A stretch of DNA of 46,817 nucleotides. Source: an uncultured Bacteroidota bacterium (GTDB lineage Bacteria; Bacteroidota; Bacteroidia; Chitinophagales; Chitinophagaceae). Location of the stretch: NCBI GenBank assembly GCA_903835005.1, contig CAILLK010000041.1, forward strand, positions 1-46,817, given 5' to 3'. The position numbers and the translations under genes are program-made. Below, in pieces: positions 1-9,024 of this stretch (within the stretch, counting starts at the first letter, position 1; each line of letters opens with the position of its first letter). The notes under the pieces were generated by a model, which worked only from the letters and a program-made list of their open reading frames with translations, had not been told where the DNA came from and did not search any database.

Positions 1-307
1 AAAATGTGGCAATATGAAAATGTGGCAATTCATTCAGTTGCTTTGAAGTAATTGCATGCGCATTACATATGCGTAAGAGTGGACTCTTAGTACCCTGGTG
101 CGCCGAGTCCGTCAACTTCGGGGCTACGTTTCAGGCTGTAGTGGTTTTTGAGACTCGGCTGCAACATCTTGAAACTTCAGCTTTTAGCCTTGATTGTGCA
201 AAGAGAGACGCTGCTAAGTCACAAAAAACTACTCACAACCTTTGTAATACGTGCGTTACAAACGCACCACCAAGGCATTCGCGTTACAAACACGAACGAG
301 CGGAAAA
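1..307. repeat. Non-coding left edge with tandem and inverted repeats
   Basis: No convincing gene is visible here. A 13-bp unit (aaaatgtggcaat) occurs at 1-13 and again at 17-29, so the window seems to begin inside a 16-bp-period tandem repeat. At 251-267 gtgcgtt/aacgcac form a perfect 7-bp stem around aca, and the 11-mer gcgttacaaac recurs at 253-263 and 281-291, the second copy lying in an imperfect hairpin. An 88-codon open frame crosses the region but overlaps the end of the downstream gene and has no protein-like character. It looks like a dispersed intergenic repeat element. Confidence 0.5.
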
Positions 308-1783
308 TTATTTATCATCATCTTTAGTTAGCTGATCAACGATTAAACTTGCTTTTTGCATTCTAATCTTCGCAGCCTCCAGCCTAATACGTCTATTTTT
401 AATTATTAATTTTTTAATCACTGGATCCATATGATGTGTAAATCTTTCCCAAAATAAAGACATTATTACAAATACCAATAATAAAAAGCCGGGAGAATCT
501 ATAAATGAATCTCTTGCATAAATAGATACAAAAAAATGGATTAACAACACGATAAATTCGAATGTGATCAAAAAACATAATGTTCCTAAACTTTTAAGGA
601 ACCAATCATTTACTAAAATAGAATTCGTGAGCAATATGGATATAGTAATAATAAATATCAAGATACTTGCAATGGCATAAAAATGTAACACCTCACGATC
701 CTTTTGTTTTTTCTCTATTCCCTCTAACCTTTCTTCATCTGCCCTTATTTTCGAAATTGTGATACTATTATAGTATTCATTTATTTTTGTTTGACTATTA
801 ATTTTTTCATTTAAAGAATCAAATAGTTTATCATAATAAATACAACTATCAATTGCTGTCTTCCCTTCATTACGATAAATATTTCTTAAAATTTTAGATA
901 TATCAGTTGCAGTTTGTAAATTATTTGTTTTATTTGATGCATCTATACATATATAAGCGTATTGCTTTGCCTTATTAATACTATCTGCATTTATCAGAAA
1001 TATACAATAATCATAAGATATAAGACTAAGAGCTAATGGGCTATAATTGCATATGCAATATTTTATGCTGCTATCAAAAAAAGGTTCAGCATTTTTGTGT
1101 GGCCAACCTTCGGACAGAATTAATCCTTTTATATGCAAATTTCTAGCAAAACCATATATGTCATTGAGCGTATCTGTTTTACTTTCTGAATATTTAATAT
1201 ATTTATCAGATGAATCTAATAAACTAGGATTTTGAGTTACTTTTGCTTTTAAATAGAAAATGTCAGCTAATTGAGTATATGTCCTATTATATATTCTGAA
1301 AAATTTAGTTTGATAATTGGGCAAATTATTAATTGATACTCTCAATAAATCAATGGCCTCGTCATAGTTTTTTTTATATTTAAGAATAATGGCTTTTTCT
1401 TTATTTGCGTATGCAATTCCTACATTAAAATTATTTTTTACGGAAAGTTGCAATGCTTTATCAAGATATTCTGTTGCCTCTGTATAATTACCTGCATTAG
1501 AAATATATGCTGCTAAGAAAACGTAAGATATAGATTTTAATGTATCATTATTAATTTCATTCGCAATAGTATTCATTTCAGTACATGATTTGCGTGTATT
1601 TTCCGAATTACCAGCATATAAATAAATATGATAAAGTTCATTCCATATGAAAAATCTATCAACTTTATTTTCTATTACCCTAAGCTGATTGATCAACTCT
1701 GTAGAATCTTTCTTATTTATTGCTAAAAGCTGAATGCTTTGAAGGGAACAAATTAAAATAAACAAGTAGCTTATTCTTATCAT
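308..1783 (-). CDS. TPR-repeat protein with C-terminal membrane helices
   Basis: A 491-residue protein of unknown specific function. It begins with a hydrophobic signal-like segment (residues 1-21, ending LLA), followed by about 330 residues of helical TPR-type repeats such as YTEATEYLDKALQLS and YDEAIDLLRVSIN. About three hydrophobic segments lie between roughly 370 and 460, and a short basic tail (IIKNRRIRLEAAKIRMQKA) follows. In Bacteroidota this layout of periplasmic TPRs, membrane and coiled coil usually leads into a histidine kinase or LuxR output domain, but this protein stops after about 30 residues of tail. It could be a truncated sensor or a stand-alone scaffold. The gene is AT-rich compared with its neighbours, which may point to recent acquisition. 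Confidence 0.75.
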   Translation of the reverse strand: MIRISYLFILICSLQSIQLLAINKKDSTELINQLRVIENKVDRFFIWNELYHIYLYAGNSENTRKSCTEMNTIANEINNDTLKSISYVFLAAYISNAGNYTEATEYLDKALQLSVKNNFNVGIAYANKEKAIILKYKKNYDEAIDLLRVSINNLPNYQTKFFRIYNRTYTQLADIFYLKAKVTQNPSLLDSSDKYIKYSESKTDTLNDIYGFARNLHIKGLILSEGWPHKNAEPFFDSSIKYCICNYSPLALSLISYDYCIFLINADSINKAKQYAYICIDASNKTNNLQTATDISKILRNIYRNEGKTAIDSCIYYDKLFDSLNEKINSQTKINEYYNSITISKIRADEERLEGIEKKQKDREVLHFYAIASILIFIITISILLTNSILVNDWFLKSLGTLCFLITFEFIVLLIHFFVSIYARDSFIDSPGFLLLVFVIMSLFWERFTHHMDPVIKKLIIKNRRIRLEAAKIRMQKASLIVDQLTKDDDK

Positions 1784-1932
1784 CGATTTAGTTATTTAAA
1801 TATGTATTTTCACGCCAATTTATTCTTCTCTTTCTTTTTACTTTATTACTATCAGCAAATAACCCTGCTATAAATTTAGTTATTCGATTTATTTGGTTTC
1901 AAAGTGCGGTATTGATTTTCTACATCCCAATC

Positions 1933-4341
1933 CTAAACCTTCAAAAAACCCAACTCATAAACCATAGGTTGTAATTTTTCAGTCAATACTTTATAAACAT
2001 CTTCAAAGCTCTTGAAACTAACAGGAGGAAAATCTCCACTGGCATTTCGTGCCTGTAGTGCCTTCCGGATCTGATACCAGCCTACATCGGCCCGGTTTAA
2101 TTTTAATTCATCTCTTACGGTTCTTACATCCGTATGCGCAAAATAGGCCTGCCATAATTTTTTACCTTCCTGCAATACTGCTTTTGATTCATCTGATAGT
2201 TCTTTGCCGGCTAAGTACTGCACCATAAAATCTGATTCAAAGCGATCTGGGGCATTAACTTCAGCTTCAGTAAATGGAATAAAATGATTGACAATACTCC
2301 ATGTTCGGCCGTTCCACTCCAGGTCATTTGCACTAGCTGTTAAATTGCTTCCATTAAACAACATCCAGATGAGACAATCATTTTTAAATTCATCGGTCAG
2401 TGGCTGGTTTGGCTGGAGAAACTGATCTCGGTCATTGAGCCAGGTGGGTTTAATAAGGCGACGGATAGAGAATACAATTGCGATTTCTTCAAGATTATCT
2501 GGATTTATGAAATAACCTCGAGCACTTCCATAACCAGAAGAAAATATCACAGTTTGAGATGTAGCGTGTTGTAAATCATTTCCACCACTCAGCATATATC
2601 CAATCGCACCATTAGACCAGTTTGTGCCCCGCAAATCTTTTGTAGCTGTGGCTGGAACTACTGCATTTTTAAGAGGTATAACTTCCTGACTATTTGTTTT
2701 AGGACGTAAAATCCAATTTGTCAATAACTGATTTTCTGGTATCGCATAAAAAGTCCGCTCACCAATAGGTTCTGCATTTTTATTAAGTACTTCTGTGTAC
2801 ACTTTATCTAATGGCGTTAGGCTTGCATTATTCATATCGGTTTTCCATACCAGGAAACCAATTGGAAAATCGCCTTTTAATCCATCAAACGCCTTACTAT
2901 GAACAACGAATCCCCCCAAATAGTTTGCTTTCCAAATATTTCTGAACTGATCCAAAGTTGGCGCAGTGATATACTTCAATTTACTGAAAATGGCAACAGT
3001 TGCAGTGGGAATTTCTTTTGCCACACGAGCCAAAAATTGCATGAATAACTCATTGCTTGCTTTACCATAACCATCCATGCCGGTCGCTGCAAATTTTGTC
3101 TTTGCTACTCCTGCCTTATTTTCTGTGGTTGAACCTACTCCTGTATTTTCTGCATTTGTTGCCTCAGCATAAGGAGGATTGAACAATATCAATATTTTCT
3201 TCTTTCCATCGGCAATTGCATCCCGCAAGCTTTGGGGTAATTTGTTGGTAATGGTGTAATCAATTTTACCATCGCTGGTAATATCATCGTTTAAATAGTC
3301 GTATTGAAAACGCTGTGCGGCAACACAGGTTTTTGTTGCTTTCATTACATCCACATCGGCCTGGTCGAGGGTACTCATATAAATGTTTCGCGGGTTACTG
3401 TGCTTTACTTCCAGGTTGCCCACGCCGCAGCACATATCCCACAGGATATATTCTTTTTGCCAGTTTTTGCCCAGCACTTCTGTGAGTTTGTCGTAGGCTT
3501 TATCTACCACAATGAGGGGTGTGTAAAAGGCCCCTTTGAAACTGCGTTCGTCCAGTGGTATTAAGCTGTCCCGGCGTTCCAATAAATAATTACGGTATTC
3601 CTGAGCCGGTGGCCGGTCGTATATTGCCCAAAACTGGCGGTAGCCTTCGCGGTTGCCCAACTCATAGAGTTTGCCACCAAGGGAAAAAACGGGCTGGTTA
3701 CCTTTGTGCAGCAGTTCGGCAGGCAGATCATTATGCGTACTTACCGTACCATCGCTCATGATGTCGGCAAAAAAAAGCAGGGAATAATCATCTTCCGCAA
3801 TCCCTTTTATTTCCCGGCCAATCATTGTAACCCATTTGTCGAAGACCTGCTTCAGATTGTCGGGGGTGATCTGTGTGCGTATAATGTCGCCACTTTTAAT
3901 GGCGTTTTTTATGGTAGCAATAAACTCTTCCTCATGAGTCTCCAGGCGAAAGGAAACGAAGTAAGTACCTATATGCGCCGATACAGCATCTAATGCCTCC
4001 TGTGAATAGTTGCTTCCGCTTTTGCCCCACTTTATTGTTTTCTTTTTAAGGAAAGGAATAACATCGGAGCTTTTCATTATAGCCGCCTTCTGCGTATCTA
4101 TAACCACAAGAAAGGGCGGGACATAATCGCCATTATCCAAAGCCTGCTGCACATAATGCAACAGTTGGGTGAACATAGCATAGGTGCTTACCTTATGACT
4201 ATCTTTTGCCTCAAACCAGATTTCTTTTGTCTGGATATCGATCAGGTTTTTATTATAGCCTTTCAGCCCCAGCGCTTTGATGTAAATATCCTTTACATCT
4301 TCTTCGCTCCGTGCATGCTGTAGTTTTTCGTAAAGGCTCAT
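1933..4341 (-). CDS. Type IIG-like restriction-modification protein (N6-adenine methyltransferase)
   Basis: An 802-residue single-chain protein. Residues 35-46 read DIQTKEIWFEAK, a D...ExK arrangement of the PD-(D/E)xK nuclease fold. Residues 302-311 (DMCCGVGNLE) fit the AdoMet-binding motif I, and NPPY at 388-391 is catalytic motif IV of gamma-class N6-adenine DNA methyltransferases. The C-terminal 350 residues would hold target recognition. The size and order (nuclease, methylase, specificity) match type IIG enzymes that cut and methylate with one polypeptide. No separate restriction or specificity subunit is adjacent, in keeping with this type. The recognition sequence cannot be read from the protein. 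A solitary methylase with a dead nuclease is possible. Confidence 0.82.
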   Translation of the reverse strand: MSLYEKLQHARSEEDVKDIYIKALGLKGYNKNLIDIQTKEIWFEAKDSHKVSTYAMFTQLLHYVQQALDNGDYVPPFLVVIDTQKAAIMKSSDVIPFLKKKTIKWGKSGSNYSQEALDAVSAHIGTYFVSFRLETHEEEFIATIKNAIKSGDIIRTQITPDNLKQVFDKWVTMIGREIKGIAEDDYSLLFFADIMSDGTVSTHNDLPAELLHKGNQPVFSLGGKLYELGNREGYRQFWAIYDRPPAQEYRNYLLERRDSLIPLDERSFKGAFYTPLIVVDKAYDKLTEVLGKNWQKEYILWDMCCGVGNLEVKHSNPRNIYMSTLDQADVDVMKATKTCVAAQRFQYDYLNDDITSDGKIDYTITNKLPQSLRDAIADGKKKILILFNPPYAEATNAENTGVGSTTENKAGVAKTKFAATGMDGYGKASNELFMQFLARVAKEIPTATVAIFSKLKYITAPTLDQFRNIWKANYLGGFVVHSKAFDGLKGDFPIGFLVWKTDMNNASLTPLDKVYTEVLNKNAEPIGERTFYAIPENQLLTNWILRPKTNSQEVIPLKNAVVPATATKDLRGTNWSNGAIGYMLSGGNDLQHATSQTVIFSSGYGSARGYFINPDNLEEIAIVFSIRRLIKPTWLNDRDQFLQPNQPLTDEFKNDCLIWMLFNGSNLTASANDLEWNGRTWSIVNHFIPFTEAEVNAPDRFESDFMVQYLAGKELSDESKAVLQEGKKLWQAYFAHTDVRTVRDELKLNRADVGWYQIRKALQARNASGDFPPVSFKSFEDVYKVLTEKLQPMVYELGFLKV

Positions 4342-4527
4342 TTTTCAAATTTAGGGAAGTAAGGTGAAAAATATTCGCCGCTGCTATAGAGGCCGTTGAT
4401 TGTTACAGGTGAACATTCTTTGATTAATGTGTTGTCGCGTATTTCGTTGAGGCTAAGGGGCATATGATTTGTTTGGTGAAGTGTGTATAAAAATAGTGTT
4501 TTTATGGATAGGTGGGTAATTTGTGTG

Positions 4528-4627
4528 ACCACCTCCCTCCCGGGGACACCGGGAGTACTCCTCCTTGAAAAAAGGATAACCACCTCCCTCCCGGGGACAC
4601 CGGGAGTACTCCTCCTTGAAAAAAGGA
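4528..4627. repeat. Tandem 49-bp direct repeat, each copy with hairpins
   Basis: Two identical 49-bp copies lie at 4528-4576 and 4579-4627. Each contains the inverted pair ctcccgg/ccgggag. The second copy, together with the next bases, gives a ctcctcctt/aaggaggag stem. Open frames across this stretch exist on both strands only because of the repeat. Confidence 0.85.
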
Positions 4628-4632
4628 GGAGA

Positions 4633-4931
4633 GTTTCTGGATGGGCGGTTCGATCACCCATGTCTTGGCTTAATGCCAAGCCGGTCCCATCTTCGAAAAT
4701 GAAGAGGGGAGTTTGCAAAATTTCTGATGGGCGCGTCAGAGACGGATTCAATCCGTCTCTACACGTATCCGGAGGAAGGAGCATTTACGAAGCGGGAGCG
4801 TGTTTCCGGATGGGCGGTTCGATCACCCCTGTCTTGGCTTAATGCCAAGCCGGTCCCCTCTTCGGAAATGAAGAGGGGAGTTTGCAAAATTCCTGATGGG
4901 TGCGACTGAGACAGATTCAATCCGTCTCTAC
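4633..4931. repeat. Two about 130-bp direct repeats built from short palindromes
   Basis: Copy one spans about 4633-4762 and copy two about 4802-4931, with a constant offset of 169 bp and a few substitutions. Each carries three palindromes in the same order: cttggc/gccaag, then ccctcttc/gaagaggg (perfect in copy two, damaged in copy one), then gagacggatt/aatccgtctc (perfect in copy one, one mismatch in copy two). Together with the 49-bp repeats upstream they fill most of the 4342-5123 gap between the methyltransferase and the ABC gene. No gene is supported in this gap. Confidence 0.8.
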
Positions 4932-5123
4932 CTTATTCCGAAATTTTTTGCACGATAGCAATCCGCACTTGAAACGTGCTATGGCCACTGAAGCCCAATA
5001 GCAGGAATGTAGCCTGGACAAAAAAAATTATTGACGATTAGCGGGAGCGACTTTTTCAATTTAGCCTGATCTGATAAAAACAGTTTCTTTAACTTGCACT
5101 CTTATCAGGTACCGGAATCAATT

Positions 5124-5885
5124 ATGGATAACGCAATTATCAGGGTCAATAACCTTGTAAAAAAATACGGAGAGTTTGAAGCGGTAAAGGGAATCACTTT
5201 TGAGGTGAAGGAAGGGGAGATTTTCGGTTTACTGGGCCCGAACGGCGCAGGCAAAACCACTACCCTGGAAATACTCGAAACCCTGCGCAAGAAGACATCG
5301 GGCGAAGTAATGGTTGATGGCAAGGACCTTGATAAAGAACCCCAGGCTATTAAGAATGTGATAGGCGTACAGTTGCAGGCGGCGGGCTACTACCCAAACC
5401 TCAACCTGAAGCAGATAATAGCCCTTTTCTCCGGGCTCTACAACAAAAGCGTTGACCCTATGACGTTGCTGGACACCGTGAACCTGAGAGACAAAGCAAA
5501 GAGCAAATTCAAAGAACTATCGGGCGGCCAGAAACAGCGTTTTTCTATTGCTACAACCCTGATCAATGATCCAAAAATTATATTCCTCGATGAGCCCACT
5601 ACCGGCCTTGACCCGCAGGCCCGCCGCAATCTGTGGGACCTGATAAAGCAACTGCGCGAGCGGGGCGCTACGGTAGTTATCACCACCCACTATATGGACG
5701 AAGCCGAAGAACTCTGTGAGCGTGTAGCCATTATAGACAGCGGCCAGATAATAGCCCTCAGCTCGCCTAATGAACTGATAGATAAATTGCTTGCCAGCGG
5801 TTTTAAACGACCGAAGGCGGTAAGGGAAGCCAGCCTTGAGGATGTATTCCTGAACATGACCGGTAAGGAGTGGAGAGAAGGTTAG
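5124..5885 (+). CDS. ABC transporter ATP-binding protein
   Basis: A 253-residue cytoplasmic ATPase of an ABC-2-type (CcmA/DrrA-like) transporter. From the ATG at 5124, Walker A is GPNGAGKT (38-45), the signature is LSGGQ (132-136), Walker B with D-loop is IIFLDEPTTGLDP (152-164), and the switch histidine is in TTHYMDEAEE. The tail ending in EDVFLNMTG is typical of subunits paired with an ABC-2 permease. The frame extends upstream to a TTG at 5094, but the ATG aligns with the normal family start. No permease follows: the next gene is convergent, so the membrane partner must be elsewhere or lost. Confidence 0.93.
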   Translation: MDNAIIRVNNLVKKYGEFEAVKGITFEVKEGEIFGLLGPNGAGKTTTLEILETLRKKTSGEVMVDGKDLDKEPQAIKNVIGVQLQAAGYYPNLNLKQIIALFSGLYNKSVDPMTLLDTVNLRDKAKSKFKELSGGQKQRFSIATTLINDPKIIFLDEPTTGLDPQARRNLWDLIKQLRERGATVVITTHYMDEAEELCERVAIIDSGQIIALSSPNELIDKLLASGFKRPKAVREASLEDVFLNMTGKEWREG

Positions 5886-5934
5886 GCGCTCTACTTTGTT
5901 TTATTATTATCTGATATCCGGATGCAGGCCTGAA

Positions 5935-7356
5935 CTAATATTTGGTTATGATTGCCTGGCAGATTATTTGCGTACCACTTACCACCCTGATCGCATAAAC
6001 ACCAGGCTCGAGATTGCAGGGTATCTGCATTGATCCGTTCTCAATAACTGATTTTACATTTAACCGGTTACGCCCCAGCATATCCACACATTCAACAGAA
6101 ACCGTCTGGCCAATAAGACCGCTTGTGCCATTCAGAACTATCTGGCTGCCAACCGGATTTACCACAGATATGTATTCTGTATTCATTGAATGATTAACTA
6201 CTGAGGAAGGCAGGATCTCGGGGTCTGGCAAACTTGTTCCGGTGGTATTAGCGCTTAATAATAGATCAACGAGTATCGGGTATTTATTCGACATCTGGAA
6301 CAGCGCATTGATGACAGAAGGCGGAGCAGAAGTATTGGTTGGCGCATCGTTAACTGAAATACTTAGCCGGTGCCCGTCATTACCTAATACATGGCACGAA
6401 TGAGGTATGTAAGAGATATAGTTGGCACCATTAATAATCCAGGGAGAAAGAAAAATATGGTCATACCAGTCTTTAGCGCCACCACTTGTGCCACAGGAAT
6501 TGGGAACAGACCCTGATTGCCTTGTGGAGGTAGTAAGAAACGATGTATAGGCTGCAGGATTGCCGTCCCAGTCGCCACTTGAGGCAGTAGGAGGGTAGGT
6601 GAATACACCATCGGGATAAAATGGCGGGTCATAATAACGGAAATTGGTGTCTGCCGGATTAGTCAGGGTTTGATAAACCGGTTCACTTGTATTTCTCAGG
6701 TTAAAGTCGCCCATATTGATCATATTGGCCAAGTGGGTAAAGTGGTTTTTTATATCTGCCATTTCTGCTGATATCTGAGCGCCGCGTTCCGATTGATTGC
6801 CATTACCTGAGATATCATGGTTATCGGTTACGTAAAGGTAGGTGGTATCATGTGTTGTGGCCAGGTTCGGGTCCAGGTAAAAGAATTTGTACGTATCAAA
6901 ATCTTCATTGCCGGATCCGCTGTTATAGAAGCACGTGATTCCGAGATAGCCTAATTTCTGCTGGTTATAAAAAACCAGGCATTCGGTATTAGACCCTGAA
7001 AAATTGGTATTCATGCAATAGTTAAACCGGCCGGGATAAGCTGCATTCAAGGCATACTGCAAAATGGAATCCTGAAAGCCAACAGAACCAGTATAATTAT
7101 AAATACCGGGTATTGTTTGCAAAGAAGCCATTTTTTCCAGGCCGATAATATCCGGATTGGCATATTGCACTATTGTTTCAAGATAAGCATTATATACACT
7201 GTTTGGTCCCTGGCACGGCGGTAAAGTGCCGTTATATTCGCCATAACCCAGCACGTTGTAGGCCATTACCCGAAGTGTATCTGTTTGGGCGTATGAGACA
7301 GAGTTGATAAAGGTAATTATACCGATACACAGAGCTGTTAAACTTGATTTTTTCAT
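5935..7356 (-). CDS. Secreted endonuclease/exonuclease/phosphatase-family protein with T9SS sorting domain
   Basis: A 473-residue protein with a signal peptide (residues 1-23, ending SYAQ). The EEP fold (DNase I/Mg-dependent phosphodiesterase type) follows: RVMAYNVLGYG near the N-terminus, an IGLEKM segment at the usual metal-binding Glu, NMGDFNLR (the GDFN motif) and a GNDGHRLSI segment that replaces the usual SDHxP. The last 80 residues form a Por-type C-terminal sorting domain (GVYAIRVVSGTQ). It is therefore probably secreted by T9SS and hydrolyses phosphodiester bonds in extracellular nucleic acid or another phosphate ester. It lies 11 bp after a 45-codon membrane peptide and downstream of a TonB receptor and a lipoprotein, suggesting a nutrient (possibly phosphate or nucleic acid) scavenging locus. 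The substrate is inferred only. Confidence 0.85.
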   Translation of the reverse strand: MKKSSLTALCIGIITFINSVSYAQTDTLRVMAYNVLGYGEYNGTLPPCQGPNSVYNAYLETIVQYANPDIIGLEKMASLQTIPGIYNYTGSVGFQDSILQYALNAAYPGRFNYCMNTNFSGSNTECLVFYNQQKLGYLGITCFYNSGSGNEDFDTYKFFYLDPNLATTHDTTYLYVTDNHDISGNGNQSERGAQISAEMADIKNHFTHLANMINMGDFNLRNTSEPVYQTLTNPADTNFRYYDPPFYPDGVFTYPPTASSGDWDGNPAAYTSFLTTSTRQSGSVPNSCGTSGGAKDWYDHIFLSPWIINGANYISYIPHSCHVLGNDGHRLSISVNDAPTNTSAPPSVINALFQMSNKYPILVDLLLSANTTGTSLPDPEILPSSVVNHSMNTEYISVVNPVGSQIVLNGTSGLIGQTVSVECVDMLGRNRLNVKSVIENGSMQIPCNLEPGVYAIRVVSGTQIICQAIITKY

Positions 7357-7367
7357 AATTAATTAAA

Positions 7368-7505
7368 TTAATTCCCGTAGGTAATCTGGTACTGATGTAC
7401 CTTATTGGTTGCATCACCCGCATCCTGCCGGGTACCGGTCATTATCGAAATTCCAATCAGGATAAAAACTATGACTGCAAATAATCCCTGGTTTTTATTG
7501 ATCAT
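7368..7505 (-). CDS. Small 45-residue single-helix membrane peptide
   Basis: This frame runs from an ATG at 7505 to a TAA at 7368-7370. It gives a short basic start (MINKNQ), one hydrophobic stretch of about 17 residues (GLFAVIVFILIGISIMT) and a polar tail ending HQYQITYGN. It starts just after a strong hairpin and ends 11 bp before the secreted nuclease-like gene on the same strand, so the two are probably co-transcribed. No known family is recognised. It may be a small membrane protein or a leader peptide for the downstream gene. Coding status rests on position, the clean ATG-to-stop frame and the transmembrane pattern. Confidence 0.5.
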   Translation of the reverse strand: MINKNQGLFAVIVFILIGISIMTGTRQDAGDATNKVHQYQITYGN

Positions 7506-7521
7506 AAACCTGATTATTAAA

Positions 7522-7556
7522 AATGTCCGCTATCTTTTTTAGTGATAGCGGACATT
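7522..7556 (-). terminator. Hairpin terminator or attenuator after the lipoprotein gene
   Basis: A perfect 13-bp stem (aatgtccgctatc / gatagcggacatt) encloses a 9-nt loop. Read leftward it runs into a T5 stretch at 7523-7519. It lies about 25 bp downstream of the lipoprotein gene and 17 bp before the 45-codon frame, so it may end the receptor-lipoprotein transcript or reduce read-through into the nuclease gene. Confidence 0.8.
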
Positions 7557-7579
7557 GTGTTAAACAATAAGATTCAATT

Positions 7580-8995
7580 TTAGTGCTGGTTACCAGCCGT
7601 ACCGGTTGCACCGCTTGGGTAGCAGCCCATATCAGCGTTAGGCGGAGTAATATAGGTAGGACCATAAACCGGATCCTGTATAATTCCTGTTGGAACATGA
7701 GGAGTAAACCCAGTGTAACCCTTACCGATAGCCGGAGAACCAGCCTGCAGATGGAAATCAAAACCACTGATGTAGTTGATGTTGATATTAGCAGAAGTTC
7801 CAAGATCGAAACTGGCGAACATAGGGTTGTTTTTACCAACCAGAGAAGGAGCATCATAAGTTGCGCCAAGTACATAGCCGGTTGGAAGATAAGTAGAAGG
7901 AGTTGGAATATCTGTTGACTGAGGAATAGTGATATATCCTACAGGATAGAACTGATCTACCAAAGAATCAGCATCGCCATACTGGAAGTTGTAGCCATAG
8001 TGCATATCGGCGGTATCAGCAATAGTTGTCGTTCCGTTTACAATACGGTAGCCGAACTTACAATCTGCAATCAGGTTGTTATAGCAATGTCCGAAAGCGC
8101 CCTGCTCATAATCAATATCACCACCGCGGCCGGTCTGTATCTGCCTGTAACCGCCATTTACATAGGTATTGTTGTAGTACTCAGCCTGTGCTACAGGAGC
8201 AGTAGTACTTGTACCTTTGTCAGATACTTTTGTTCCGTTTGTAGCACAACCAATAAACATATTAAATGAAGCTATTCCAACACCACCCTGTTTTGGATTG
8301 ATACAGTCACCACCCTGATAACCTTCTTTTTCGAATGTGCTGCGCTGAATAATAAATTTGCCGTTCGGACGCATTCCGTCATCAACACCTCCATACATCC
8401 ATGAATCTTCAAAAACCAATATTCCGTTGTAGTTGGTAAAGTTAATGGCCCATGCAGTTGATCCTGCCTTATCTCCGCTCATAGGCGGTGTAGTACTCCA
8501 GGTACCTCCCACAAACTCGAGGTGAGTCCATTTGAACACACAAAGCGGGCACGAAGTATCACACGAAAATCCCAACCAGAGTTTCTGGCTGGTATAGGCA
8601 GGATCGAGTGATGGATTTCCTGCGGTATTTGTGTTATCCTGCTTGCTGATGCTCTTTACGGTGATCCAGTTGGCTGAATCCTTGGTACCCAGGGAAATGA
8701 ATACACCCATAATATGGAAATAAGCCTGAGAATCTTCAACGTCAATGGTAACGCCACGCTGCATCAGTAAGGTATCTCCGAAATTTACCGTAACAGGGCA
8801 GGTCATAATATAGGTCTTACCTGATACCATTGTACCTTTTAATGTACCGCAAAGGGTATCTCCGGTAAGTAACGCTCCGATTTGTGTTTGTTTCACCGAA
8901 ATGACCGTAGCGTCGCTTTTTGATTTTTTACATGCCGTAAAAAGCGCAAAACTTGCTACTATCAGTGCAAGAAGGCTGAGTCTTAATTGTTTCAT
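7580..8995 (-). CDS. Lipoprotein, predicted right-handed beta-helix
   Basis: A 471-residue lipoprotein with a clear lipobox (FTAC, Cys22) followed by KKSKSD. The rest is rich in Gly, Asn, Thr and aromatic residues, with stretches such as GILVFEDSWMYGGVDDG and NGKFIIQRSTF that resemble the rungs of a parallel beta-helix. It would sit in the outer membrane, possibly surface-exposed. It follows the TonB-dependent receptor by 29 bp, so it may be the substrate-binding partner in place of SusD, which is absent. Pectate-lyase-like enzymatic activity is possible, but no catalytic residues could be identified. The function is unknown. Confidence 0.75.
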   Translation of the reverse strand: MKQLRLSLLALIVASFALFTACKKSKSDATVISVKQTQIGALLTGDTLCGTLKGTMVSGKTYIMTCPVTVNFGDTLLMQRGVTIDVEDSQAYFHIMGVFISLGTKDSANWITVKSISKQDNTNTAGNPSLDPAYTSQKLWLGFSCDTSCPLCVFKWTHLEFVGGTWSTTPPMSGDKAGSTAWAINFTNYNGILVFEDSWMYGGVDDGMRPNGKFIIQRSTFEKEGYQGGDCINPKQGGVGIASFNMFIGCATNGTKVSDKGTSTTAPVAQAEYYNNTYVNGGYRQIQTGRGGDIDYEQGAFGHCYNNLIADCKFGYRIVNGTTTIADTADMHYGYNFQYGDADSLVDQFYPVGYITIPQSTDIPTPSTYLPTGYVLGATYDAPSLVGKNNPMFASFDLGTSANININYISGFDFHLQAGSPAIGKGYTGFTPHVPTGIIQDPVYGPTYITPPNADMGCYPSGATGTAGNQH

Positions 8996-9024
8996 ATTTA
9001 TTGTTTTATTTGTTTTAAAAAAGG

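Noticed and set aside
69-335. An 88-codon frame at the left edge
   Set aside because: Overlaps the end of the TPR gene and lacks protein-like composition; the DNA is better explained by repeats.
4338-4784. A 148-codon open frame on the minus strand and two on the plus strand
   Set aside because: They cross the repeat array; the repeated FSRRSTPGVPGREVV sequence comes from the tandem DNA repeat.
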